From JBCCTX01 sp039197765 (GTDB taxonomy: Bacteria > Bacteroidota > Bacteroidia > J057), in assembly GCA_039197765.1 (NCBI GenBank), contig JBCCTX010000005.1, positions 3,807 to 67,806 of the forward strand: DNA of 64,000 nt, given 5' to 3'. The number at the start of each line of letters is the position of its first letter. Within the stretch, counting starts at the first letter, position 1. Below are positions 38,783-46,527 of the stretch, piece by piece. The translations under genes and the position numbers were made by a program. The notes under the pieces are model-generated. The model was not told the DNA's origin. It did not search any database and was given only the letters and a program-made list of their open reading frames with translations.

Positions 38783-40782
38783 TCTAGTAATTTCAAGAAG
38801 GCTTCTTCACTAAGGATAGGAATCTCTAATTGAGAGGCTTTCTCCATTTTGGAAGGTCCTGCATTTTCTCCAGCAACCAGATAGCTCGTTTTCTTTGACA
38901 GTGAGCTTGATACCTTACCCCCCATTTTTTTAATAAGGACCTTGAGCTCATCCCGGCTTTGGGAGGCAAATATACCGGAAATTACAAATATTTTTCCTGA
39001 TAAAAGATCTGACTCAGGCTGAGACGCATCCTCTTCTCCCAATTCCAGGCGTAAGCCAGCCTTTAAGAGCTGATTGATAAGGATTTGGTTTTCCTCTCCA
39101 CTTGAAAATTCCTGTATACTTTCTGCAATTCTCCCCCCAATATCAGGAATAGCAACCAATTCTTCATGAGACATAGCCAGTAAGGTCTGAATGTTTTGGG
39201 AAGCAGCAGCTAATTTCTGGGCGACGGTAGCTCCTACATAGCGAATTCCCAATCCAAATAGTACCCGGGCAAAGGGTTGGCTTTTACTTTTCTCTATCCC
39301 TTCCAAGAGGTTTTTTACGGACTGATCTGCGAAACGTTCTAGGGGAATCAACTGTTCATAGGTCAGTTCGTAGAGATCTGCATAATTTTGGATTAAGCCT
39401 TGATCCACTAAGGTATTTACGATTTCTGTTCCAAGGCCTTCAATATCCATTGCCTTCCTTCCTGCAAAATGGCTGATACGACCTTTGATTTGAGGGGGGC
39501 AACCCGAGACATTTGGGCAAAAATGATTCACTTCTCCCTCAGGTTGGATCAACTTTGTGGAACAGGCGGGACAATGAATGGGGAATTGAACTGCCATTGC
39601 ACCTGTTCGGCGTTTTTCTAATACAACTCCCGTAATTTTTGGAATGATATCTCCTCCCTTTTCTATACTGACTGTGTCTTCCAAGTGTAAATCAAGACGT
39701 CCGATTTCATCCGCGTTGTGTATAGAGGCGCGCTTGACGGTAGTGCCTGCTAACAGGACAGGGATGAGATTCGCAACGGGCGTAATCTTTCCCGTACGTC
39801 CCACCTGATAATCCACCGATTCTACTTGGGTATAGGATTCAACAGCTTTATACTTAAATGCAATAGCCCATCGGGGAGCTTTTGCCGTATTACCCATAAT
39901 TTCCCTCAAATCAAGCTCATTGACCTTGATTACGATTCCATCAATGTCGTAGTCCAAATCTTTTCGTCGTTCCTCCCATGCTTGTATGTAATGGTGTACT
40001 GCTTGGATGGTGGGACAGTGGGAATGAAATTTCCCTAGCTTAAAACCCCAGTTCTCCAATAAATCCATCTGTTCATAGTCTGAAGGTACTGTTAAAGGAT
40101 TGGTAATCAGGTGATAGGCAAAAAACTGTAGAGGCCTAGCAGCCACTTGGCCAGAATCTTGCATTTTCAAGGTGCCAGCGGTGGTATTTCTAGGGTTCAT
40201 AAGGGGTGCTAATCCTTCGGCCTCCCTTGCTTGATTTAATGCCCCGAAATCTGATTGGAACATCATAACTTCCCCTCTTACCTCCAATTGATCTGGGAAA
40301 TGGTTACCTCGAAGTCGCAAAGGCACAGAACCGATGGTTTTGGCATTTGCAGTGATTTCATCTCCCTGTTGTCCATCCCCCCGTGTGACGCCTCTCATGA
40401 GCAAGCCGTTTTCGTAGTGGAGGCTTAGGGAGACGCCATCGAATTTGTGCTCCACTAGATAAGAGTAGGGCCTGCCCTCGGCAAGCTTTTGGATTTGCTT
40501 GTCAAACTCGTCTAAATCGGCCTCGGAGTAGCTATTTCCTAAGCTGAGCATGGGATGCAAGTGCCGGAAACTGGGGAAATCCTTCGTTATTGTTCCCCCT
40601 ACCCGTTCTGTAGGTGAATCGGGGAGTTTCCATTCCGGATACTGCGTTTCGAGTTTTTGTAGCTTCGTGAGAAGTTGGTCGAATTCGTAGTCCGAAATAG
40701 TTGGGGAAGCTAGCACATAGTAACTATAGTTATGCCGCTTGATTTCCTCGGTTAAGTGATGAATTTCTTCTTTGGGATTCAT
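38779..40782 (-). CDS. ligA: NAD-dependent DNA ligase
   Basis: A 667-residue LigA with complete domain order: domain Ia (1-65), adenylation domain with the nucleophile K113 in HKFDGVSL, oligonucleotide-binding fold (about 315-395), a four-cysteine zinc finger (CPACSTK..CPNVSGCPP, about 403-430), helix-hairpin-helix repeats (about 435-570) and a C-terminal BRCT domain (about 590-667, starting LLSGKIFVISGIF). It seals nicks in replication and repair using NAD. All motifs look intact. It lies 5 nt after mlaF and overlaps the next gene by 4 bp. Confidence 0.97.
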   Translation of the reverse strand: MNPKEEIHHLTEEIKRHNYSYYVLASPTISDYEFDQLLTKLQKLETQYPEWKLPDSPTERVGGTITKDFPSFRHLHPMLSLGNSYSEADLDEFDKQIQKLAEGRPYSYLVEHKFDGVSLSLHYENGLLMRGVTRGDGQQGDEITANAKTIGSVPLRLRGNHFPDQLEVRGEVMMFQSDFGALNQAREAEGLAPLMNPRNTTAGTLKMQDSGQVAARPLQFFAYHLITNPLTVPSDYEQMDLLENWGFKLGKFHSHCPTIQAVHHYIQAWEERRKDLDYDIDGIVIKVNELDLREIMGNTAKAPRWAIAFKYKAVESYTQVESVDYQVGRTGKITPVANLIPVLLAGTTVKRASIHNADEIGRLDLHLEDTVSIEKGGDIIPKITGVVLEKRRTGAMAVQFPIHCPACSTKLIQPEGEVNHFCPNVSGCPPQIKGRISHFAGRKAMDIEGLGTEIVNTLVDQGLIQNYADLYELTYEQLIPLERFADQSVKNLLEGIEKSKSQPFARVLFGLGIRYVGATVAQKLAAASQNIQTLLAMSHEELVAIPDIGGRIAESIQEFSSGEENQILINQLLKAGLRLELGEEDASQPESDLLSGKIFVISGIFASQSRDELKVLIKKMGGKVSSSLSKKTSYLVAGENAGPSKMEKASQLEIPILSEEAFLKLLE

Positions 40783-40787
40783 AGGGA

Positions 40788-41534
40788 TTACCCACCTTTT
40801 CTGATTAAATCCGAAACGAAAATGAAATTCTGAAGCGCTTCATTTTTAGCTTCCATTATTTCATGCTTGGTCCCTTCCCATTCTTTTTTCCCTTTGTGGA
40901 GGAACATGATTTTTTCACCTATAGTAAACATACTGTTGAGGTCATGACTCACGATCATCGTCGTCATCTCATACTCATGGGTAAGCTCTACAATCAGCTG
41001 ATCAATAACCGAGGCTGTCGGAGGATCCAGCCCAGAGTTGGGCTCATCTACAAATAGGTATTTGGGATTCATTGAAATCGACCGGGCGATACCCACGCGC
41101 TTTTGCATACCTCCCGATAACTCAGCGGGAAAAAGCTGATTTACACCAGGTAAATTCACCCGCTCAAGACAAAAATTAACCCGGTCTCGTATTTCACTGG
41201 ATTTCATTCGGGTGAACATCTTGAGGGGGAAGGCGATATTCTCCTCAGCCGTCATGGAATCAAACAAGGCAGAACCTTGAAACAGCATCCCAATCTCTTG
41301 CCGAATTTGCTTTTTATCCTTTCTATGTAGTTCGTGAAAATTGATGTTATCATATAGGACTACTCCCTCATCTGGACGAATGAGTCCCACAATACATTTG
41401 AGCATTACACTTTTGCCACTTCCACTTGCCCCAATGATCATGTTGATTTTTCCTGGTTCAATAAGGAAGTTGATTCCTTTCAGCACGTGGTTGTCGCCAA
41501 AAGACTTGTTTAGATTCTTTATTTCAATGCCCAT
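40788..41534 (-). CDS. mlaF: ABC transporter ATPase, MlaF type
   Basis: A 248-residue ABC ATPase with Walker A GASGSGKS (about 34-41), the signature LSGGMQKR (about 139-146), Walker B YLFVDEPNSGLD (about 159-170) and the H-loop (VSHD, about 194-197). The ELSGGMQKRVGIARSI form and PNSGLDPPTASVID mark the MlaF/phospholipid-transport branch. It would power phospholipid exchange between the membranes with an MlaE permease and an MlaD substrate-binding protein. Normally mlaE precedes it; here the upstream gene is a degenerate adenylate-forming enzyme 40 nt away, so mlaE must be elsewhere. Confidence 0.87.
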   Translation of the reverse strand: MGIEIKNLNKSFGDNHVLKGINFLIEPGKINMIIGASGSGKSVMLKCIVGLIRPDEGVVLYDNINFHELHRKDKKQIRQEIGMLFQGSALFDSMTAEENIAFPLKMFTRMKSSEIRDRVNFCLERVNLPGVNQLFPAELSGGMQKRVGIARSISMNPKYLFVDEPNSGLDPPTASVIDQLIVELTHEYEMTTMIVSHDLNSMFTIGEKIMFLHKGKKEWEGTKHEIMEAKNEALQNFIFVSDLIRKGG

Positions 41535-41574
41535 CCTCCCAGCAAATTATTAATGTGGAGGGGAATTTACAAAA

Positions 41575-42960
41575 TTATTGTGCCAGGGGTGCAACGAGAA
41601 GCTTGGGCACCTTGAGTGCAGGCTGATGCTTGGCTAAATACAATAGGTTTTGGTTTCTATTCTTTAAAATAGTTCCGTAAAAATGACTATATAGTACCCC
41701 CTCTTTACTTAAAATCTTCCCTGTTTCTTCATGTTGCTGGAAATATCCTAAAAATACGTTGGGAGGATGTACACAGAGTTGTCCTATTTCCCCCATGGAT
41801 AAGGGAGATCCACATTTTCCTCCTGGATGCATAGGCTCTCTGATACTCAGCAGCATGTGTTCATTCCTGATTTCAAAAGGAACCTGTGAAGGATTAGGGC
41901 TTAACCCTATCATGACATCAGAGCTAAAGCTTATAAATCCTCCTGCTTCTGGGAGGAAAAGTCCCGTACCAAAGTTTTGAGCGAACATTCCCATTTTTTG
42001 ATAAAAGTCTTCATCAGGAATAAAGGCCCGGTTTCCATCGGTAGGGTAAAGTGCGTATTGTAAAAAGGGATGTTGTCCTACTTGTGGGGGAAGCTCTTCC
42101 CAGATTTGTTGGTATTGCTCGGGTTGTTGGATCAAATAGGAAATACAATAGTTCTCCATCAGCCCCAAGGTGTGAAGAGGCCCTTTGCATTCTGAAAGTA
42201 CCGCAGTAGCCCCAAGGGTCAGGGTACTACACACGCCATGCAATAGGCTGAGAATAGATCCTGCAGATTGATTGACCAATACCTTCATCTCTCTATGCAA
42301 TTGGGTATGGTAGTGCAGGTTGGCAGTTTGAGACAAAATATTCTCATGGCACAACAAAACCCCCTTATCTGTTCCAGGTAAAAAGTAAAGGAGCAAGGGG
42401 CTCCAGGCATGTATTTCCTTCTGGGCCTTAGTGCTCGAACCATTCAAAAACCTAGAAAGCTTGAGTTGGGTCATGGTGGGGCTTTTACAAAAATGCTCCC
42501 AGCTTAATGCCGAATCTAGCTCTAGCTTGCTCTCTGTATAATATTGGATAAGGAAAATATCTGGAGAAGACAGATAGGAGAGAACCCTTGCAATGTCTTT
42601 GTAAGATTCTCCTTTGTGGGAACTAGGAAAGAATACCACCTTTGGATCAATGGTGCGAAACCGATTGGCAAACAGCTCTCGATCCGTGGGATGATCTAAG
42701 GGAACGAAGATGGCCCCAATTTTTGCACATGCGTAAAGGAGGATGACCTGGTCGATTTGGAGAGGCAGGAGAGAGAGAACACGATCTCCCGGCCGTACAC
42801 CCAAATGCAACAGCCGCATGGCTTTCTCATCAATTTCGCGCACCAGTTGCCGGTACATAAGCTGCCTCCCCGATTCAGGCTCTATCAAAGCCAAACGACC
42901 AGGAGACTCTTTGCCCCAAATAGGAGGATGCTTGTGTATACAGGAAGAGATCTTCAACAT
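41575..42960 (-). CDS. Degenerate adenylate-forming (ANL superfamily) enzyme homologue
   Basis: A 461-residue protein with the N-terminal lobe of AMP-binding enzymes: YRQLVREIDEKAMRLLHLGV, GDRVLSLLPLQIDQVILLYA and CAKIGAIFVPLDHPT (36-92) are typical. But the ATP-binding A3 loop, normally (S/T)SGTTGxPKG, reads LLYFLPGTDKGVLLCHENIL (190-209); the glycine/serine/threonine set and the lysine are altered. The A5/A8 region (GLYTGDxxxxDxxGyxxxxGR) and the C-terminal mobile domain with its catalytic lysine are missing; the chain ends ILKNRNQNLLYLAKHQ. It is about 50-100 residues shorter than working acyl-CoA ligases. It is therefore probably not an active ligase and may serve as a scaffold or regulator, or be a decaying gene. 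It heads the mlaF-ligA-dapA transcript. Confidence 0.75.
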   Translation of the reverse strand: MLKISSCIHKHPPIWGKESPGRLALIEPESGRQLMYRQLVREIDEKAMRLLHLGVRPGDRVLSLLPLQIDQVILLYACAKIGAIFVPLDHPTDRELFANRFRTIDPKVVFFPSSHKGESYKDIARVLSYLSSPDIFLIQYYTESKLELDSALSWEHFCKSPTMTQLKLSRFLNGSSTKAQKEIHAWSPLLLYFLPGTDKGVLLCHENILSQTANLHYHTQLHREMKVLVNQSAGSILSLLHGVCSTLTLGATAVLSECKGPLHTLGLMENYCISYLIQQPEQYQQIWEELPPQVGQHPFLQYALYPTDGNRAFIPDEDFYQKMGMFAQNFGTGLFLPEAGGFISFSSDVMIGLSPNPSQVPFEIRNEHMLLSIREPMHPGGKCGSPLSMGEIGQLCVHPPNVFLGYFQQHEETGKILSKEGVLYSHFYGTILKNRNQNLLYLAKHQPALKVPKLLVAPLAQ

Positions 42961-43307
42961 AAGTGATTCCCCGTTTTCGTGTGTTGAAATCCTAACGCTT
43001 GCAAATGCAAAATATTTCCCGTTTCAATTAGTTGCAATTTGCTTTCTTTAGACAGTTAATATCTTCTAGTAAACGGGTAGTATTGTCTACGGAATTGTGA
43101 CTCGGGGAGAAAAAATCGTCTTATTTTTATGAAATTCAGCTCGTTGATTCTAAAATCTGGTGGCAAATTTGAGCCAAAAATCTGAATCTTAAAGGGATTT
43201 TCGAGAATTGTCCTAAAGACTGACTAACTTTAGCTAATGCCCCTGCGCTTAATAGGAATCTAGGGGTAGATAACACAAACAACAAACCGCATTTTCATTC
43301 CATTACC
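42961..43307. other. 347-bp divergent intergenic region before lemA
   Basis: No gene is visible. TAACTTTA around 43225 resembles a -7 box with TTG about 17 bp upstream (weak) and would serve lemA; the minus-strand gene also starts here. The rest is A/T-rich. Confidence 0.35.
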
Positions 43308-43904
43308 ATGAGAAGATTTTTTACACTTTTTGTCCTCTTTTTGCTCATTGGTGGAGCCTATTTCTTTTTCTCTGCCAAGGGCAAGCAAAATAAAATGGTC
43401 CAACTGAAAGAAGGAGTTGAAGCACAGTGGGGGCAGGTTATGAATGTCTACCAACGCAGGGCCGATTTGATCCCTAATCTGGTAAATACCGTGAAAGGAT
43501 ATAAAGATTTTGAACAGGAAACACTGGTTCAGGTCACAGAAGCCCGTGCCAAAGTAGGTCAGATGACTGTCGATGAAAATATCTTGGAAAATCCTGACCT
43601 GATGGAAAAGTTCAATTCAGCTCAAGGAGAATTGGGACAAACATTAAATCGCTTAATGGTTGTTTCGGAGCGCTATCCCGACCTGAAAGCCAATGAACAA
43701 TTCAATAATTTGATGATCCAGTTGGAAGGCTCTGAGAATCGCATTACCCAGGAACGTAGAAAATTTAATGAGGCTGCACGCGGATATAATACCTACATCA
43801 AGCAATTTCCAACCAATATTTACGCAGGAATTTTCGGATTTGATGAAACCGCTTACTTCGAAGCTAGTCCTGGTGCTGAGGATGCTCCAACGGTTGAGTT
43901 TTGA
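43308..43904 (+). CDS. lemA: LemA family protein
   Basis: A 198-residue LemA protein: one N-terminal membrane helix (MRRFFTLFVLFLLIGGAYFF), then the family's all-helical domain (WGQVMNVYQRRADLIPNLVNTVKGY, about residues 44-68; LMVVSERYPDLKANEQFNNL, about 105-124; ENRITQERRKFNEAARGYNT, about 131-150). The YPDLKANxxF and RRFNxxxxxYN motifs are diagnostic. The helical part faces the periplasm. In Bacteroidota lemA commonly precedes TPM-domain genes, as here; the biochemical role is not settled. A dispersed repeat element begins 3 nt after its stop codon. Confidence 0.93.
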   Translation: MRRFFTLFVLFLLIGGAYFFFSAKGKQNKMVQLKEGVEAQWGQVMNVYQRRADLIPNLVNTVKGYKDFEQETLVQVTEARAKVGQMTVDENILENPDLMEKFNSAQGELGQTLNRLMVVSERYPDLKANEQFNNLMIQLEGSENRITQERRKFNEAARGYNTYIKQFPTNIYAGIFGFDETAYFEASPGAEDAPTVEF

Positions 43905-43907
43905 GTG

Positions 43908-43997
43908 GGTCCGTAGCTAATTAGTCGGTAGTCCGTAGTAACCTTTGATAGCAAATCAAAGTACATTCACCGACCACCGACCACCGACCACCGACCA
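43908..43997 (+). repeat. Dispersed intergenic repeat element with ACCACCG heptamer array (locus C)
   Basis: The element starts with GGTCCGTAG 3 nt after the lemA stop. A 27-nt core (43923-43949) differs at one position from 61874-61900 near 61.9 kb. A hairpin follows (CTTTGAT-AGCAA-ATCAAAG, 43943-43961), then three perfect ACCACCG units with partial copies on both sides (43968-43997). The array ends 15 nt before the ATG of the next gene, as it does at locus B. Confidence 0.85.
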
Positions 43998-44012
43998 TTA
44001 AACTAAATTCCC

Positions 44013-44483
44013 ATGTCCATATTCGACAAACCTGCAGAACGTTTCTTTACAACTGGTGAGGAAAAGGAAATTGTAGCGGTAATCAAGCAGGCAGAGAGCC
44101 TTACCTCAGGAGAGATCCGTGTTCACTTGGAAAACCATTGTACGGCAAACGAAGTAATGGAAAGGGCGTGGGAACTCTTCCACGAGTTGGAAATGGGGGA
44201 GACCGCTTTGCGGAATGGGGTGCTTATCTATCTAGCAGTGAGGGACCATTCATTCGCTGTAATTGCTGACAAAGGGATTCATGAAAAGGTGGAACCCAAT
44301 TTTTGGGAAAGTGAAGTAGGAACCATGTCGGCACATTTCAAAAAGGGAGAATTCAAATTGGGAATTATTAAAGCCATTCAGGATATTGGCCAGAAACTGG
44401 CAAATTATTTTCCTCCCAGTACGGAGAATCCGAATGAGTTGTCCGACGATATCTCATTTGGAGAATTGACGGATGAGGTGTAA
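44013..44483 (+). CDS. TPM-domain protein, cytosolic
   Basis: A 156-residue single-domain TPM (TLP18.3/Psb32/MOLO-1) protein without a signal peptide: EEKEIVAVIKQAESLTSGEIRVHLENHC (about residues 14-41) and VLIYLAVRDHSFAVIADKGI (about 74-93) are the two core strands. TPM domains bind metals and some have been reported as acid phosphatases, while others act in photosystem repair. It sits between lemA and a larger TPM protein, and its start codon is 15 nt after the heptamer array, so expression may depend on the repeat. Role unknown. Confidence 0.88.
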   Translation: MSIFDKPAERFFTTGEEKEIVAVIKQAESLTSGEIRVHLENHCTANEVMERAWELFHELEMGETALRNGVLIYLAVRDHSFAVIADKGIHEKVEPNFWESEVGTMSAHFKKGEFKLGIIKAIQDIGQKLANYFPPSTENPNELSDDISFGELTDEV

Positions 44484-44549
44484 AGCATAATAGATCCAAT
44501 GCGAGAAGTATATTTAGGAAAATTTCTTGGAGTAACTTTTCAGTTCCGT

Positions 44550-45368
44550 ATGAGGGTATGGATCCTGGGACTACTTTTCCTTCCTTTGCTCACCACTCAG
44601 GCACAGAATTTTCCAGAATCCCAAGGCTTTGTAAGCGACTATTTGGGGATTTTGAGCCCACAACAAAAGCAAAACTTGGAAACATTTCTCACCCAGCAAG
44701 CAGAGGAGAGTTCCAATGAGATTGCGGTTGTGATCATGGATTTACCTGCTGGTGAATTTATGAGGGACTATGCCGTTCGTTTGGCAGAGCATTGGGGGGT
44801 TGGCGGAAAAGAAAATGACAATGGGGTTCTTGTAGCCTTGTTTATTAATGAACGCCAGGTAACCATTGAGGTAGGATATGGACTGGAGGGAGCCATCCCT
44901 GACTTAGCAGCATCTAATGTGATTCAGAAAGATATGATCCCCTCATTTAGGGATGGAGGGTATTATGAGGGCCTTTCCCGTGGCGTAAAGGCCTTAACGA
45001 TTCTTGCCAATGGAGAATATCCTGATGCAGTACGTAAAAAATACTACACTCGTCCTCGCGCCAGTACTTCTGGTGGAAATGATTCTTTTGTGTTTTTCCT
45101 GATTCTCTTCATTTTTCTATTTTTCTTATTCTCTTCCCGGGGTAATCGTGGAGGAGGCGGAGGCCCCGGCGGAGGTAATTTTGGGGGTCCCCGGAGAAGG
45201 CGTGGAAGGGGGTACTACGATGGAGGCCCCTATTGGTGGGGAGGCTCTGGAGGAAGTAGTAGTTGGGGCGGCGGAGGCTGGAGTGGGGGAGGTTTCAGCG
45301 GCGGAGGAAGCTTTGGCGGCTTTGGGGGGGGATCTTTTGGGGGTGGTGGGGCCAGTGGGGGATGGTAG
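44550..45368 (+). CDS. TPM-domain membrane protein with glycine-rich tail (YgcG-like)
   Basis: A TPM protein with a signal peptide. I prefer ATG 44550, which directly gives the signal sequence MRVWILGLLFLPLLTTQAQ (272 residues), over ATG 44499, which adds 17 residues; both are possible. The TPM domain (about residues 22-150 from 44550; VSDYLGILSPQQKQNLETFL, VALFINERQVTIEVGYGLEG) is followed by one transmembrane helix (FVFFLILFIFLFFLFSS) and a tail of about 75 residues rich in G, S and W (GGGGGPGGGNFGG, SGGSSSWGGGGWSGGG) ending SFGGGGASGGW. This is the usual layout of YgcG-type proteins, where the tail is exposed and the role is unknown. Third gene of a lemA-TPM-TPM set. Confidence 0.88.
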   Translation: MRVWILGLLFLPLLTTQAQNFPESQGFVSDYLGILSPQQKQNLETFLTQQAEESSNEIAVVIMDLPAGEFMRDYAVRLAEHWGVGGKENDNGVLVALFINERQVTIEVGYGLEGAIPDLAASNVIQKDMIPSFRDGGYYEGLSRGVKALTILANGEYPDAVRKKYYTRPRASTSGGNDSFVFFLILFIFLFFLFSSRGNRGGGGGPGGGNFGGPRRRRGRGYYDGGPYWWGGSGGSSSWGGGGWSGGGFSGGGSFGGFGGGSFGGGGASGGW

Positions 45369-45409
45369 GAAGGAGAGTTTAATAGTTGGATGGTCGACGG
45401 TCCAATTGA

Positions 45410-45721
45410 TTAGGTAAACTCAATTTTCAACTCCTTGCCCATTACTTTCCCAATGTTCAATAAGGTTGTCAATTTGATGTCTGAATGGCCAGATTCGGGG
45501 TTCAATAGCTTATCCAATTGTGAACGGCTCGTAGCTAACTCCCTTGCTAAGGCAGTCTTGGTTTTTTGAGTATCGGTAAGATGCTTGTGAAGCATCCAGG
45601 CTACAGTCTCTGCTATCGCTTGAGCCGTTATTTCCTCATACATTCCTTCATCTGGGAGGCAGTCCTGAAGCGTTACGACTTTCTTTTTCTGGGTCATGCT
45701 GGTGTCTAAATTGTCTGTCAA
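45410..45721 (-). CDS. XRE-family HTH protein, orphan antitoxin-like
   Basis: A 103-residue DNA-binding protein: TKTALARELATSRSQLDKLLNPESGHSDIKLTTLLNIGKVM (about residues 57-97) is a helix-turn-helix of the XRE class. The N-terminal part (AIAETVAWMLHKHLTDTQK) looks helical. The size and layout are those of HigA-like antitoxins and small phage-type repressors. The upstream frame that would normally hold a toxin contains only a 60-codon WG-repeat-like fragment lacking an ATG, so no toxin is present. It is convergent with the TPM gene, 41 nt apart. Confidence 0.8.
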   Translation of the reverse strand: MTDNLDTSMTQKKKVVTLQDCLPDEGMYEEITAQAIAETVAWMLHKHLTDTQKTKTALARELATSRSQLDKLLNPESGHSDIKLTTLLNIGKVMGKELKIEFT

Positions 45722-45725
45722 AAAA

Positions 45726-45908
45726 TTACTTGCTATTCACAAAGCCTCGCTTGCCATTTTTATGCTCCACATGATAACCTCCTTTTAGGGGTTCTATCTT
45801 GTCATACTGCTCCTGCCAATTTTCTGAAACTTTAGATTTTTCTTTATTCAGAGAAGTATCCTTCTTTGAAGAGGAAGTCCCCCAAATTCTGCGTCCTCTC
45901 TGCGTCAA
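45726..45908 (-). pseudogene. WG-repeat-like fragment without proper start
   Basis: A 60-codon frame whose only possible start is a TTG. Its C-terminal half, WQEQYDKIEPLKGGYHVEHK followed by NGKRGFVNSK, resembles one WG (Trp-Gly) beta-repeat unit (YDxIxPFxxGxAxVxxNGKxGFI). The N-terminal half (TQRGRRIWGTSSSKKDTSLN) looks non-coding. It ends 4 nt before the XRE gene start. Either a remnant of a longer protein or a chance frame; I lean to a remnant. Confidence 0.35.
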
Positions 45909-45934
45909 AACGATCCCTACAAAAAAGACGGCGT

Positions 45935-46390
45935 CTACCCAAATTCCACCTGCATCAACGGTAGGGTCCTTCCCACCGGCGTGCTAGGAACTTCCGCTAG
46001 ATACTCGGCTCCCATCTTTTCGTAAAAAGATCTGGCGTGGGGATCTGACAGAATATACAATTTTTGTACGCCTATTTGCATGGCTCTTTTACAAATTGCC
46101 TGATACAACCTTTTACCCACTCCCTGACCCATAGCTTCAGGCAATACCCAAAGGTGATCAATTTCCCACCGTTCTTGTTCCGGGTCAAAATGTAAAGCTC
46201 CCCATCCTACTATTTCCCCCTTTTTTTCCGCCTTCAGCACTACATTTTCCTTGATATAGGAAGTATCAGGGCTTAAAACTATGCGCCAATTTTCCATCCA
46301 TTCCTTCGGATAGCCCCAATGGCCTTTGGCCCGCCAGGCGATAACTGCGAGGGCTTGTATATCATCTAATTCTACTGGTAATAGCTTCAT
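45935..46390 (-). CDS. GNAT family N-acetyltransferase
   Basis: A 151-residue protein starting at ATG 46390 (MKLLPVELDDIQALAVIAWR); a frame from 46423 adds 11 unlikely residues. WEIDHLWVLPEAMGQGVGKRLYQAI (about 81-105) is motif A with the QGVGKRL acetyl-CoA loop, and LSDPHARSFYEKMGAEYL (about 115-132) is motif B with the ARSFYEKMGA helix. The typical catalytic glutamate neighbourhood (EIDHLWV) is present. Substrate unknown. It is divergent from the large secreted nucleotidase gene. Confidence 0.88.
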   Translation of the reverse strand: MKLLPVELDDIQALAVIAWRAKGHWGYPKEWMENWRIVLSPDTSYIKENVVLKAEKKGEIVGWGALHFDPEQERWEIDHLWVLPEAMGQGVGKRLYQAICKRAMQIGVQKLYILSDPHARSFYEKMGAEYLAEVPSTPVGRTLPLMQVEFG

Positions 46391-46527
46391 GAATGGTTCA
46401 TGGTTGAATAGTACACCCTTCAAACCTCGTAATAAACACTTAACAATAACTTAAACTAAAAACAACCTTAAATTAAAGCTTCATCTGGAATTTGAAACTA
46501 TTTAAAATCATTCCAAAACATCTCCAG

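Noticed and set aside
46492..46527. TTG start of the large nucleotidase protein
   Set aside because: ATG 46528 directly begins a signal peptide; the 12 extra residues do not fit one.
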